This document shows positions 25,118-36,164 of a DNA stretch of 64,000 nt, piece after piece. Positions within the stretch are counted from its first letter, which is position 1. Each line of letters begins with the position of its first letter. The DNA comes from Spirochaetota bacterium (lineage in GTDB: Bacteria; Spirochaetota; UBA4802; UBA5550). The stretch is from the NCBI GenBank assembly GCA_003246895.1, contig QKCL01000036.1, positions 124,001 through 188,000 on the forward strand. Reading direction: 5' to 3'. A program made the translations under genes and the position numbers. The notes beneath the pieces were generated by a model. It was not told where the DNA came from, did not search any database, and saw only the letters and a program-made list of their open reading frames with translations.

Positions 25118-27784
25118 TTGAAAAACGGATCATTTTCCCTGAGAATAAAAATTCTTTTCTGGGTATTGCCTATTGTTATGCTGGGCATGTTGATTATGAG
25201 TTTCGTGGCATTCAGGTATATCACTACAATTATAGAGGGTGAACTTGCCGAAAGCATGTTCAGTTCAGTTGGAAAAAGTGCAGACAGCATTAACAGATGG
25301 CTGAATACAATGATGCTGGAACCGGAAGCGATTGCTGTAACATCCGCTGCAAAAAATATAAACAGAAATTTCAGAGAGTTCGACCTGCAGAATCGGAACA
25401 GGTTTAAAGCGCTTCACGGCAAGTATCCGGATATTTTTCAGGACATCTACGGGGCAAACCGCAATGGTATATATCATACAGTTTTTAAATCAGGAAAGAA
25501 GCTGATATTTCATGAAGGAGATATTGCAAGCAGACACTATTTTATATCCATCATGAAGGGTGGCCCAACTCAGATAACCCCTCCGCTTGTTTCAAGAACT
25601 ACCGGAGTTCCCACGGTCTTTATTGTAGCTCCCATAACGGATAAAAACAACAGGCCTGCTGGCCTGGTCGGGGCCGGGCTTTCTCTTAAATATATTCAGC
25701 AGGTTGTGAGGGAGCTCGGCACGGGAAAGTCAGGGTATGGTTTTATTATTACTGAAGATGGAACATTTGTTTCACATTCAACGCAGGATTCTGTTACTGG
25801 TAGAAGCATTTACGAAAAGGAATTTTTTTCTGACAGATCACTTGGAGAAAGGCTCACTACCGGCAAACAGGGCACTTTCAGATATATGCATAACGGCATG
25901 GACATGGTGATTTTTTACAAAAAAATTCCTGTAACCGGATGGGTTGTCGCGTCGGCCATCTCCGCCATGGAGCTTTTTCATCCTGCCACTGATATGATCA
26001 GAATTCTTATGATTATAATTGCTTTTACATGTATTGTAACAGGTATTTCAATTTATTACGCCATGGGCAGACTTGTGAAACCTCTGCAGGTTCTGGTGAA
26101 AAAGACCGGGGAGATATCCTTGGGAAATTTTATGGGTGAAGATCTGCCGGTTGAGTCAAATGATGAAATTGGAACGCTTTCTGAATCTTTTAACATTATG
26201 AAGGCAGACCTGAATGAGTTAATGACCCGTCTGAGAAACAGTGAAGACAATTACAGGGGGATATTTGAAAATTCCGTTGAAGGTATACTTCAGACCACCA
26301 TGGAAGGGAGAATGCTCATTGTGAATCCGGCAATGGTGCGCATGCTCCATGGAGAATCGGCAGATCAGATAGTAAATACATATACGGATATCAAAAATCA
26401 GCTCTATGCCAATCCAGAAGACAGGAGAGGGATACTTGACAAACTGCGTGAAGAAGGCAGAATTTACCATGAAGAGATAATGTTTGTCTGCATTGATTCT
26501 GAAAAGATCTGGGTTTCCATAAGTGCATTTTTGGTGAGAGACCGCAGCGGGGTTCCGGTTAGAATTGAGGCTCTTGTTTCAGATATAAGCTATCGTAAAA
26601 AAATTGAGCAGGAGAGGGAAAGGCTCTTTCAGGAACTTGTTCAGGCTCAGAAACTTGAGGCTGTGGGACAACTCGCAGGAGGTGTTGCCCATGACTTTAA
26701 TAATATGCTTGCAGTCATACTGGGCAGAGTTGAAATCGCGCTTCTCACGATGAACAGGGCAGACCCGCATTACAGTACTCTCATTGAAATACAGGATGCG
26801 GCTGAGCATTCTGTAAACCTGACGCGTCAGCTCCTTGCATTCGCGAGAAAGCAGGCCGTATCGCCTGAAATAATTGATATAAATGCCGCAATAAAGGGAA
26901 TGTTTAAATTATTAAAACGTCTCATAAGTGAAGATATCAAGCTTTCCTTTGTCCCGGGAGAGGGGGTATGGGCAATATTCATGGACCCGGACCAGGCAGG
27001 GCAGATCCTCGCTAATCTCTGTGTAAATGCAAGGGATTCAATCACAGGAAACGGCATAATAACAATAAGGACAGAGAACAGGATTGTTGAAGAAGCAGAT
27101 TCAGTTATTGCCAGCGGCGAAGAGGATTTTGATCCGGGCGAGTATGTATGCATCTCTGTGGAGGATAACGGTTCCGGAATGGACGAGAATATAAAGAAGC
27201 ATATATTCGAGCCCTTTTTCACAACAAAGAAGCTGGGTAAGGGAACAGGGCTTGGCCTTTCAACAATATATGGTATTGTAAAACAGAACGGAGGTTTTGT
27301 AAACGTATATAGTGAGAAGAACCAGGGAACTGTTTTCAGAATATACCTCCCCAGGTCTTCAAAAGCAGGAAGTGTAAAGAGTGAAGATATACAGGAAGAA
27401 ATAAAGCCCGTATCGGTAAAAACGGTTCTCCTTGTGGAAGATGATCCCAGGCTTCTGGGCATTTCAAGGATTATTCTCGAGAAGCTGGGCTGCACGGTAT
27501 TCACGGCCGTATCTGCTGCTGAAGCGCTTCGATTTGCCGGAGATCTTTCATGCGACATGGACATGGTCATTACAGATGTGATAATGCCCGAGATGAACGG
27601 GTATGATCTTGCCAAACGGGTGGAGGAGATAAGGCCGGGAATAAAAACTATTTTCATGTCAGGGTACAGTTCAGACATACTTGCGCCAAAGGGGATTCTT
27701 GCAGAAGGAATTAACTTTATACAGAAGCCCTTTACGCTTCGGAGCCTTTCGGAAAAGATAAACGAAGTAATGGGAACTAGCTAG
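25118..27784 (+). CDS. Membrane hybrid histidine kinase (Cache-HAMP-PAS-HK-REC)
   Basis: 888 aa. A TTG start fits GAGGA nine bases upstream. Order: first membrane helix (about 10-32), periplasmic dCache-type domain to about 285, second helix, HAMP near 315-365, PAS about 375-490, then HisKA with [11 protein letters not shown] holding the phospho-His, HATPase with GTGLGLSTIYGIVKQ, and a receiver with phospho-Asp in MVITDVIMPEMNG. No DNA-binding output and no Hpt, so it needs a separate partner. Convergent with the RNase H gene; the stops share a CTAG. Confidence 0.88.
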   Translation: MKNGSFSLRIKILFWVLPIVMLGMLIMSFVAFRYITTIIEGELAESMFSSVGKSADSINRWLNTMMLEPEAIAVTSAAKNINRNFREFDLQNRNRFKALHGKYPDIFQDIYGANRNGIYHTVFKSGKKLIFHEGDIASRHYFISIMKGGPTQITPPLVSRTTGVPTVFIVAPITDKNNRPAGLVGAGLSLKYIQQVVRELGTGKSGYGFIITEDGTFVSHSTQDSVTGRSIYEKEFFSDRSLGERLTTGKQGTFRYMHNGMDMVIFYKKIPVTGWVVASAISAMELFHPATDMIRILMIIIAFTCIVTGISIYYAMGRLVKPLQVLVKKTGEISLGNFMGEDLPVESNDEIGTLSESFNIMKADLNELMTRLRNSEDNYRGIFENSVEGILQTTMEGRMLIVNPAMVRMLHGESADQIVNTYTDIKNQLYANPEDRRGILDKLREEGRIYHEEIMFVCIDSEKIWVSISAFLVRDRSGVPVRIEALVSDISYRKKIEQERERLFQELVQAQKLEAVGQLAGGVAHDFNNMLAVILGRVEIALLTMNRADPHYSTLIEIQDAAEHSVNLTRQLLAFARKQAVSPEIIDINAAIKGMFKLLKRLISEDIKLSFVPGEGVWAIFMDPDQAGQILANLCVNARDSITGNGIITIRTENRIVEEADSVIASGEEDFDPGEYVCISVEDNGSGMDENIKKHIFEPFFTTKKLGKGTGLGLSTIYGIVKQNGGFVNVYSEKNQGTVFRIYLPRSSKAGSVKSEDIQEEIKPVSVKTVLLVEDDPRLLGISRIILEKLGCTVFTAVSAAEALRFAGDLSCDMDMVITDVIMPEMNGYDLAKRVEEIRPGIKTIFMSGYSSDILAPKGILAEGINFIQKPFTLRSLSEKINEVMGTS

Positions 27785-28515
27785 GCTTTCGGCAGATTTT
27801 CATCCTTGCTGGTCAGGGCCATATTTTTGGCCATGTCATGGCAGGTTCTGTGATAGGGGTCTCCTCCGCCGGATTTAATCCATTTCCAGTAAATTTTTCT
27901 GCTTTTTATTTCCAGTGACATAATTTTCCAGAGATCGCTGTTTTTTGCGGGTTTCCCTGATGCTGTGATGTATCCGTTTGCCTCCCAGGATGCAAGCCAT
28001 ATCCAGACACCTCTCTTTACATAGAGGCTGTCTGTGTACACTGCAACAGCCGGAGAAGAGGAGGACTGGATTCCCTTCAGCGCAGCCATGAGTTCCATCC
28101 TGCAGCTGTCGGTAGTTTTATCACTTCCCGAGTGTGAAGAAATTTTATCTCCGTCTATTATTGTGCAGGCCCACCCTCCTGTGCCTGAATTTGAAAGGCT
28201 GCCGTCGCAGTAAATTTTTGGAATATCAGAAGGGATCTCTTCGTCTGAATATTTCCTTTCCGGGAAATAGACCGGGAGAGGGGAGCTGTTCCATTCACCC
28301 GATGAAAGTCCTGAATTAATTATTTTTATTATGTTTGTGCTGTTGGAAACAAGTGTTTCAATAAAAAAAGAGTGGGCGTTTTCAAAGGAGATACTCCTGG
28401 TTTCGGGACAGTACTGAAATTCCTGGGACCCGGAATTTCTTTTCTCAATTGTAAAGAAGTAAATGCCGTGCCGGGTTTCCTTGTGGTGAAGAAAAAAAAG
28501 CCTGTCTTCATTCAT
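27781..28515 (-). CDS. RNase H-like protein with N-terminal extension
   Basis: 244 aa. Residues about 98-235 are the RNase HI fold: IYCDGSLSNSGTGGWA (D104), CRMELMAALKGI (E141), VYTDSLYVKRGV (D162). The fourth acidic position, equivalent to Asp134 of E. coli RNase HI, reads His226 in YHRTCHDMAK. His at this position is known from engineered E. coli enzyme to keep activity, so the protein may be active. The first 95 residues match no family I know. Cleavage of RNA in RNA-DNA hybrids is the likely role. The stop overlaps the kinase stop. Confidence 0.78.
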   Translation of the reverse strand: MNEDRLFFLHHKETRHGIYFFTIEKRNSGSQEFQYCPETRSISFENAHSFFIETLVSNSTNIIKIINSGLSSGEWNSSPLPVYFPERKYSDEEIPSDIPKIYCDGSLSNSGTGGWACTIIDGDKISSHSGSDKTTDSCRMELMAALKGIQSSSSPAVAVYTDSLYVKRGVWIWLASWEANGYITASGKPAKNSDLWKIMSLEIKSRKIYWKWIKSGGGDPYHRTCHDMAKNMALTSKDENLPKA

Positions 28516-28606
28516 AGGAATGTCCTCTCGACAATAAACTGCTTTGCCGGTTTGTCTACTGTACTCTGACAGCGGGCGGCATACAAATACTTATTATTGT
28601 ATAATA

Positions 28607-28624
28607 CCCGGCTGCTGCACCGGG
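28607..28624 (-). terminator. Hairpin after the BASS transporter gene
   Basis: CCCGG and CCGGG arms around eight bases, read on the minus strand immediately after the transporter stop and followed by TATTATAC. A short stem with a weak T-run, so a modest call. Confidence 0.4.
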
Positions 28625-28632
28625 CATACTGT

Positions 28633-29577
28633 TTATTTTTCACAGAAACATGAACTGCCTGTTTTTCTGTTGTCTTTGAAACACCAGAATGACGCAAGCA
28701 GAGAACCGGATATGTTGTGCCATACGCTGAATATGGCGCCGGGCAGAGTCGCCACGATCATGTCCGCAAAGTGTTTTGCCGCAAGTGCAACACTCAGCCC
28801 GCTGTTCTGCATACCGACTTCAATGCTCACTGTTCTGCATATATCCCTGGAATATCCGAGCATTCTTGGAATGTAGTATCCTGCGAAGAGGCCTGTGGTG
28901 TTGTGAAGAACCACCGCAAGAAGCAGTATGCCGCTGACACCGGCAAGGTTCTTTTTGTTCAGGGCAACTACAGTTGCAATGATTAGTACAATAATTATTA
29001 CTGATACAGACGGAAAAATCTCCTTCAGAGCCCTGATCTTTTTACTGAAGAATGTGTTTATAACCGCGCCGAGAATTACAGGAACTATTACAATTTTAAA
29101 TACACTGATGAGCATGTTTATGATTGGTACATCTACAGCCTGATTTACATAGAGAAATGTCAGAAAGGGGGTGGCAAAAACTGCAAGCAGTGTGGATACA
29201 GATGTCATGGTAATGGAAAGTGCCACGTTCGCTCCGGCGAGATAGCAGATAACATTTGATGCTGTTCCGCCGGGGCAGCTGCCCACAAGAACCATGCCCA
29301 CTGTCTGTGCAGTTGAAAGGCCGAGTATTTTTGATATGATAAATGCTGCAAACGGCATGACTCCGAATTGAAGAATAACTCCCAGGCCCACTACTGCCGG
29401 TTTTTTCAGGATTTCCCTGAAACTTTCCCAGCTCAGTGTTATTCCCATGCCGAACATTATCAGTGCTAGGCCCGGAACAATATATGGCTTGAGGCCTGTG
29501 AAAAGGCCGGGGTTTATATAGGCTGCAACTGCTCCTGCAATTGCCCAGAGTGTGAAGAGTTTGTTGAAAAGCTGCAT
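28633..29577 (-). CDS. Bile acid:sodium symporter family (BASS) transporter
   Basis: 314 aa, nine to ten hydrophobic segments. GSCPGGTASNVICYLAGANVA is the family's crossover motif near the Na+ sites, and VSIEVGMQNSGLSVALA the second. The frame agrees with the BASS (SBF) group, which takes up organic acids such as bile acids, pyruvate or pantothenate with sodium. RBS GGAG eight bases before the ATG. Its start is divergent from the kinase gene at 29749. Confidence 0.88.
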   Translation of the reverse strand: MQLFNKLFTLWAIAGAVAAYINPGLFTGLKPYIVPGLALIMFGMGITLSWESFREILKKPAVVGLGVILQFGVMPFAAFIISKILGLSTAQTVGMVLVGSCPGGTASNVICYLAGANVALSITMTSVSTLLAVFATPFLTFLYVNQAVDVPIINMLISVFKIVIVPVILGAVINTFFSKKIRALKEIFPSVSVIIIVLIIATVVALNKKNLAGVSGILLLAVVLHNTTGLFAGYYIPRMLGYSRDICRTVSIEVGMQNSGLSVALAAKHFADMIVATLPGAIFSVWHNISGSLLASFWCFKDNRKTGSSCFCEK

Positions 29578-29748
29578 GTGATTTTCTCCGGAATAGTATG
29601 TAACAATAGTAGTAATTACGGCCTTCTATGCAAGGAAAAAAGAACGCCTGTATATCAAAATCAGGGAAACTCAATAATATTTGCAATTGAACCAGAGATG
29701 AGGTATTTTAAATTAATATTTTATTCAAGGCAGAAAGGAATAGGTGAT

Positions 29749-31500
29749 ATGCCCGTTCAACCGTTGGTAAGAAGTTATCTCCTTAAAAGAATAATTATGC
29801 TTGTTTTTTCTTTTGCTGCGGGTGGGTGTCTTCTTGTAGTGCTGTCCATGATTCAGAAGATTCTCATAGGTGCTCCGGTTTTTATACTCAAGGGTTATCT
29901 TGTGCCTGTCTTTTTCGGAGGTACCAGCGGTGTTCTTCTTGGTTTATGGATAATCAGGCTAAAGGCTGCAAACAGGGAGAAAGAGAGAGAAAAAGAGAAT
30001 CTCAGGGTCACTCTGGATTCGATCGGTGATGCTGTAATAGCATTGGATGTTAACGGAAATATTACCAGAATGAATCCTGTTGCAGCGAAACTCACCGGAT
30101 GGAAGCTGGAAGAAGCCATGGGGCTTAAACTTCATGAAATTTTTGTAATTACAGATTCCGGCACTAGTGAGAAGATAGAGTTTCCATTACACAGAATCAT
30201 TGATAAAAAAGAAGTTATTCATCTTACTGATAATATTGTACTGAAAAACAAGTCCGGTGAAGTATTTTATATCGAAGACAGTGCCGCACCAATTTTCGGG
30301 AGTAAGGGATTATGTATTGGTGTAATAATAGTATTCAAGGATATTACAGAGAAGCATATGATGAAGGAGATGCTGCTTCAGAAACAGAAGATGGAGGCAA
30401 TGGGGAACCTTGCCGGGGGAGTCGCACATGACTTTAATAATATGATAACCGGAATCTTCGGTTTTACCGATCTCCTGCTTGCACATGGGCCAGATGAAAA
30501 GTGCAGAAGGTATATTGATATGATTGTGAAAATTGCAGGAAATGCAGCATCGCTTACGGAAGATCTTCTGACATTTGCCCGTAAGAGTGAACTCAACTTC
30601 AGCACACACAGCCTTAAAGAAATAATGAAAATCTCTGTTGAACTAATAAGACATTCCACGGACAGAAGTATTGAAATAATAGAGAATTATACGGCGGGGG
30701 ATGTAGTGCTTTCATGTGATATTTCTAAAGTTGAAAATGCAGTTTTGAATCTCGGGCTAAACGCCCGAGATGCCATGCCGGACGGCGGGACAATAACGAT
30801 AGAGGCGGGAGTTTCAGCATTGGACGAAGCATTCTCCAGAATGTGTTCTTTTGATATAGTTCCTGGATATTTTGCAAGAATTTCAGTAAGGGACACCGGC
30901 ATAGGAATGAGCAGTGATACGCAGAATAAAATTTTTGATCCTTTTTTTACAACAAAGGATCCTGGGAAGGGGACAGGTCTCGGCCTGGCAGCAGTTTACG
31001 GAACAGTTAAGGAACATCATGGAGTCGTAACGGTTCACAGCGAGGTTGGGAAGGGTACTGTTTTTAATATATATCTCCCCTTTAACAAAAATTCTGAACT
31101 CATGGATTCAGAAAAAAAAGAAACCGTTGAAATGGGCTACGGAAGGGTTCTTATCTGTGACGATGACGAAATGGTAAGGACAATAGGGTATGAGATACTG
31201 TCAGAAATCGGTTATGAAGTTGTTCTAGCCGAAGGGGGACAGGAATGTATAGAAATATTCAGAGAGAATTATGAAAATATTGATCTTGTAATACTTGATA
31301 TGGTCATGGGTGGAATGGATGGAAGTGAGTGCTTCAGGGAAATGAAGAAGATAGATCCTGATGTGAGAATACTAGTCTGTTCAGGTTCTGTGAGGGATTC
31401 TTCTCTTCAGTTTTTTCGCGAATCCGGATTCAGCGGCTTTCTGGAAAAACCCTTCAGACGTTGGGAGCTGGGGAACATGGTACACAATTTGCTCAATTGA
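29749..31500 (+). CDS. Hybrid histidine kinase (2 TM-PAS-HK-REC)
   Basis: 583 aa from ATG 29749, chosen because the frame upstream to 29578 crosses the BASS promoter and lacks kinase-like sequence, and AAGGAA precedes this ATG. Two membrane helices near the N-terminus, PAS about 80-195 ([31 protein letters not shown]), His[13 protein letters not shown], HATPase [15 protein letters not shown], and a receiver with [14 protein letters not shown]. Small periplasmic part, so it probably senses membrane or internal signals. No output domain. Confidence 0.86.
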   Translation: MPVQPLVRSYLLKRIIMLVFSFAAGGCLLVVLSMIQKILIGAPVFILKGYLVPVFFGGTSGVLLGLWIIRLKAANREKEREKENLRVTLDSIGDAVIALDVNGNITRMNPVAAKLTGWKLEEAMGLKLHEIFVITDSGTSEKIEFPLHRIIDKKEVIHLTDNIVLKNKSGEVFYIEDSAAPIFGSKGLCIGVIIVFKDITEKHMMKEMLLQKQKMEAMGNLAGGVAHDFNNMITGIFGFTDLLLAHGPDEKCRRYIDMIVKIAGNAASLTEDLLTFARKSELNFSTHSLKEIMKISVELIRHSTDRSIEIIENYTAGDVVLSCDISKVENAVLNLGLNARDAMPDGGTITIEAGVSALDEAFSRMCSFDIVPGYFARISVRDTGIGMSSDTQNKIFDPFFTTKDPGKGTGLGLAAVYGTVKEHHGVVTVHSEVGKGTVFNIYLPFNKNSELMDSEKKETVEMGYGRVLICDDDEMVRTIGYEILSEIGYEVVLAEGGQECIEIFRENYENIDLVILDMVMGGMDGSECFREMKKIDPDVRILVCSGSVRDSSLQFFRESGFSGFLEKPFRRWELGNMVHNLLN

Positions 31501-31720
31501 TGTGATTGATGATGGTGTATATGCTTCTGGATTGGGTTTTTCACTTTATTTGATATTGTTTCTGTTTTCCTTTACTAACGGATTGTGATAAAATGCAGGC
31601 AGGAACAGATTCTCGTAATAGATAGCGAAGGACGCACTGCAGAAAGACGTATAAAAGAAGATACAGATGAGAATTTGAAAGACCTTATTCTGAAGTATTT
31701 ATGGAACGGATTAGTATTTC

Positions 31721-31746
31721 GGCCTGAACCTCTTGCGGCTCAGGCC
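31721..31746. terminator. Hairpin at the 3' end of argG
   Basis: GGCCTGA and TCAGGCC arms with inner CC/GG pairs. Lies between the kinase (plus) and argG (minus) stops and could serve either. T-run is weak on both sides. The ORF 31585-31794 crossing it looks like a non-gene. Confidence 0.4.
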
Positions 31747-31754
31747 TTGATCTG

Positions 31755-33140
<1,386 letters not shown>

Positions 33141-33274
33141 TTACCCGGTGCCCGTTAATTATTCAAGAATTTCATTGATTAAGATTTATTAAATTGTGAA
33201 GTCTTACTGTTTATTAAAAAGAGATTTTTGAAGGAGATAATCCGTTTCAGGAATATCGAAAAAGCCGGGATATT

Positions 33275-33860
33275 TTATGTTCTCCATATTTTTTCTGTGC
33301 TTTCGTGATTGAGGAGAAAAATTTTACGTTCGGGCCCGGATGTGTATGTGCCGGGGGTGCCGTCGGATTTTATGACCCTGTGGCATGGAATAATTACCGG
33401 GAACCTGTTCTTTGCCATGGTGTTTCCCACGAAACGGCCCCCTCTGGGTATCCCCGCAAGCATGGCAAGTTCACCGTAGGAGATCACATCCCCGCATGGA
33501 GGAGAGAGCCCTGTAAACGGCAAATTCTTTTTCGCTGCAATATCCCATGTCTATAGTCAGTGTGAAATTTTCCGCCTCTCCTGCAGAATCTTTAAAAAAA
33601 AATATTTTAACCTGTTCTGTCTCAGTGGGTGCAGTCATGTTCAGGGTGAGTTCTATTGGGTTTTTTTTGAAGTAGGAGAGAATGAATCCTTCGAGTTCCG
33701 CTGCAGCTTTCGACTCCGGTATGCCGCTTCTAACAAGATAGGGGTCGGGCATGGAAAAATGGCAGAATATGATGCATGAATCCGTTGCTGATACATGGAG
33801 CGGCCCGGCAGGTGTTTCTATTACGCTGTATGAGTTCCGGGAGATATCTCTGTCTTTCAT
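33275..33860 (-). pseudogene. ogt: Methylated-DNA-protein cysteine methyltransferase, frameshifted
   Basis: Two frames together make one Ogt/MGMT protein. Frame one (33471-33860) gives the N-terminal domain to EFAVYRALSS; frame two (33275-33523) gives CGDVISYGELAMLAGIPRGG and the active site IIPCHRVIKSDG with the acceptor Cys. The break lies near 33505-33515 in a CTCTCTCC tract. Skipping one base there, or restoring about two, joins the halves. A real mutation or an assembly error is possible; if real, direct repair of O6-alkylguanine is lost here. Confidence 0.8.
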
Positions 33861-34060
33861 TTAATATGAATGCCTTCAGTGCGTAAAATTACCGCTAGTT
33901 TGTATTGATTGTTGAAAAGGGTAAACTGTATTTTTTATGATGGCAGGTAAAGTGAAATGATCAAGTTCTTTTTGATAAATAGATGCCATACCGGACCGCC
34001 GGATAATGCCTCCTCAGACTCCGGTATATGCATAGGGTAGAAATATAATTAAGAGTTTAA

Positions 34061-34672
34061 TTATCCCGCATGCATAGTCTTTGCCTCCATAACTCTGGTA
34101 TTAAATGGCACTTTTTCCTTCAGGCGGTCATTCCGGGAAACCGGAGAATCTTCGCATCCGCAGGCCTGCGGTAGGTGATTGCATATAAAACCTGCAAAAT
34201 GTTCACCGTAGTTATCACGAAGTCTGATCCAGTCATCTTTGCCTATGATTCCTCTGCAGTTTTCTGAACCGCAGTTGCATTTGAAGTCCTGATCGAAGTT
34301 GACTACAAATGTACCGTAGTCGATTGTCAGTTCTTCATCTGTCTTGATGTCACGCCGCGCGATTATGGTGTCGTTTTCATCGTAGTGCATATTCGGATCG
34401 CATGAATGGTTCATGAAATTGGAGATATGGCGTGCATATTTCCAGTCGAATGTGCCGATGGAAAGGCCGAAATCAATGTCGTAACTGTAGCGGAGAAAGA
34501 GGTCTTTCTGTTCCTGACTAAGTTCATTGATTTCGTTTAGGCTTAGAATCTGCCACCCTTCCTTTTCATCTTCAATCCACTCATCATGAGTAAAAAGAAG
34601 AGTACCCTGAGGAATGAACTCAGTTGTGTAAATGCCGAACTCGTTGTTTTTCGTAAGTTTTTTGATCAGCAT
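34061..34672 (-). CDS. SET-domain protein, putative lysine methyltransferase
   Basis: 203 aa. Start is the ATG ending at 34672, preceded by GGAGGAAAT; the longer frame to 34858 runs into the neighbour's gene. Canonical SET signatures: NFMNHSCDPN (near 85-94), EELTIDYG (113-120), then a post-SET zinc-type tail CNCGSENCRG (132-141). These bind S-adenosylmethionine and form the pseudoknot. The fold suggests lysine methylation of a protein; the substrate is unknown. SET proteins are mainly eukaryotic and patchy in bacteria, so transfer is plausible. Confidence 0.86.
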   Translation of the reverse strand: MLIKKLTKNNEFGIYTTEFIPQGTLLFTHDEWIEDEKEGWQILSLNEINELSQEQKDLFLRYSYDIDFGLSIGTFDWKYARHISNFMNHSCDPNMHYDENDTIIARRDIKTDEELTIDYGTFVVNFDQDFKCNCGSENCRGIIGKDDWIRLRDNYGEHFAGFICNHLPQACGCEDSPVSRNDRLKEKVPFNTRVMEAKTMHAG

Positions 34673-34761
34673 ATTTCCTCCTTTGAAATCTGATGGTATA
34701 AAGCGGAATATGCCTGAAAAATCAATCCCAAATTGTTGTTTAATTGTAAAAAATATATTAA

Positions 34762-36033
34762 TTACTTTTCCAGCCTTTTCAGTACGCCCAAGGCGGATCT
34801 TATCCCCGATGCCCATGCGGCCGTGATTCCGCGGCTTGTGCCTGCACCGTCTCCGCACATGAAAAGATGTTCCCTGACCTCGAAATAGTGGTTAATGAAT
34901 TCGGGCTGGTTGCTGTATGCCTTTATCTCGGGATAGTACATTATCGTGGACGGGTGCATTATGCCCGGAACAATTGTATCAAGGAGTTTCAGAGAACACC
35001 ATATGTGGCGCAGGATTTTTCCGGGCATGGCAAGTGATATGTCTCCGGGTGTGGCGCTTTTCAGTGTAGGTTCGAAGTCGTATAGGTCATCATTGAAACT
35101 GCTGTCCTTTGACCTTCGTCCCAGTCTGAAATCCCCTATTCTCTGCATCATGGGTTCTCCGCCTGAAAGGCGCATGGCCATCTGGCCCAGTATTTCGGCA
35201 AACTGTGCGCCGCTCACAACCGGGTCTGTGAGGCGTATTGTTTTTAAAAGTGCAAAATTTACAAGGCCGTTGGGTTTCCGGTCAGTGGAAAAGGAGTGGC
35301 CGTTTACGGAATAATAGTTTTCGTATTTCTCCTTCACTATGTGGGCAGATCCGGAATTTGTGCAGAAGGTTCTTACGTCCTCGGGGAAGATGAATTTCGG
35401 GTCGTAGTAGTCATTCACTATCCTGTAATTCTCCTCCCTTGCCTCGACGCGTATTCCAATGTCAACAATGTTGTCTATGAAGGAGATTCCGTTAGCTTTC
35501 ATTACTCCCTGAAGCCATGAATATCCGCTTCTGCCCGGGGCAATTATGAGGTTTTTGTAGCGGAGGTCCCCGTCTTTGTCTGTGGTTACTATATGTTCCT
35601 CATGTTTTATCTCTGCGGCGGTTGCCGAGAACCTGATTTCAACACCCATGGAACGAAGCCTGTCCGTGAGACTGTTTATGAGGGGCACTGACTTGTCCGT
35701 GCCCACATGGGCCTGCCTGATGTCCAGCAGTTTCACTCCCAGTCGTTCGGAACGTTTCATGTATTTGTCTATATTCTGTTTTTTCTGAATTTCAGGTTTG
35801 AGAATTGATGCGACTTCATCCAGGAGAGGAGTGGATTCCTCCTCGGTCCAGTGCTTTACCGGGAATCCAACAGGAAAGGTGTAGTTTTGTTTGCAGTCGT
35901 TTCTGAGCCCTCCGGAGCTTATGGAAAGCTTTTCAATAAGAAGGATGTTTCTGACCCCCGCTCCTGCAAGATGGAATGCTGCGCCCAGGCCAGCGGGGCC
36001 TGACCCGATTATTATTACGCTGTATTCTTTCAC
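34762..36033 (-). CDS. FAD-dependent dehydrogenase (COG2509 type)
   Basis: 423 aa. N-terminal Rossmann motif IIIGSGPAGLGAAFHLAGAG and the ribose Glu in LIEKLS. Later NLIIAPGRSGYSW and, near the C-terminus, FMCGDGAGTSRGITAAWASG, the second FAD signature typical for this uncharacterised dehydrogenase group. Probably a soluble flavoprotein; substrate and partner are unknown. RBS GGAGGTG. Separated by 89 bases from the SET gene on the same strand. Confidence 0.82.
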   Translation of the reverse strand: MKEYSVIIIGSGPAGLGAAFHLAGAGVRNILLIEKLSISSGGLRNDCKQNYTFPVGFPVKHWTEEESTPLLDEVASILKPEIQKKQNIDKYMKRSERLGVKLLDIRQAHVGTDKSVPLINSLTDRLRSMGVEIRFSATAAEIKHEEHIVTTDKDGDLRYKNLIIAPGRSGYSWLQGVMKANGISFIDNIVDIGIRVEAREENYRIVNDYYDPKFIFPEDVRTFCTNSGSAHIVKEKYENYYSVNGHSFSTDRKPNGLVNFALLKTIRLTDPVVSGAQFAEILGQMAMRLSGGEPMMQRIGDFRLGRRSKDSSFNDDLYDFEPTLKSATPGDISLAMPGKILRHIWCSLKLLDTIVPGIMHPSTIMYYPEIKAYSNQPEFINHYFEVREHLFMCGDGAGTSRGITAAWASGIRSALGVLKRLEK

Positions 36034-36164
36034 GCTGCACCTCCATTTTTACCGAATATTCAAGGCAGATAAGTCTAATATACATATGTGATAAAAGCAA
36101 GATGTAAAAAGATCATGTTTTATTGTGTCATATGGCGTTGCATGACGGGATTTTCTCTTTTAAT

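Noticed and set aside
26827..27678. 283-codon minus-strand ORF inside the first hybrid kinase
   Set aside because: Antisense shadow of conserved HATPase and receiver domains; Ser/Phe-rich and featureless.
29578..29748. Longer N-terminus of the second hybrid kinase
   Set aside because: Covers the divergent BASS promoter region and lacks ribosome site and kinase-like sequence.
34673..34858. Longer N-terminus of the SET protein
   Set aside because: The extra frame overlaps the FAD dehydrogenase gene; GGAGGAAAT sits before the internal ATG.
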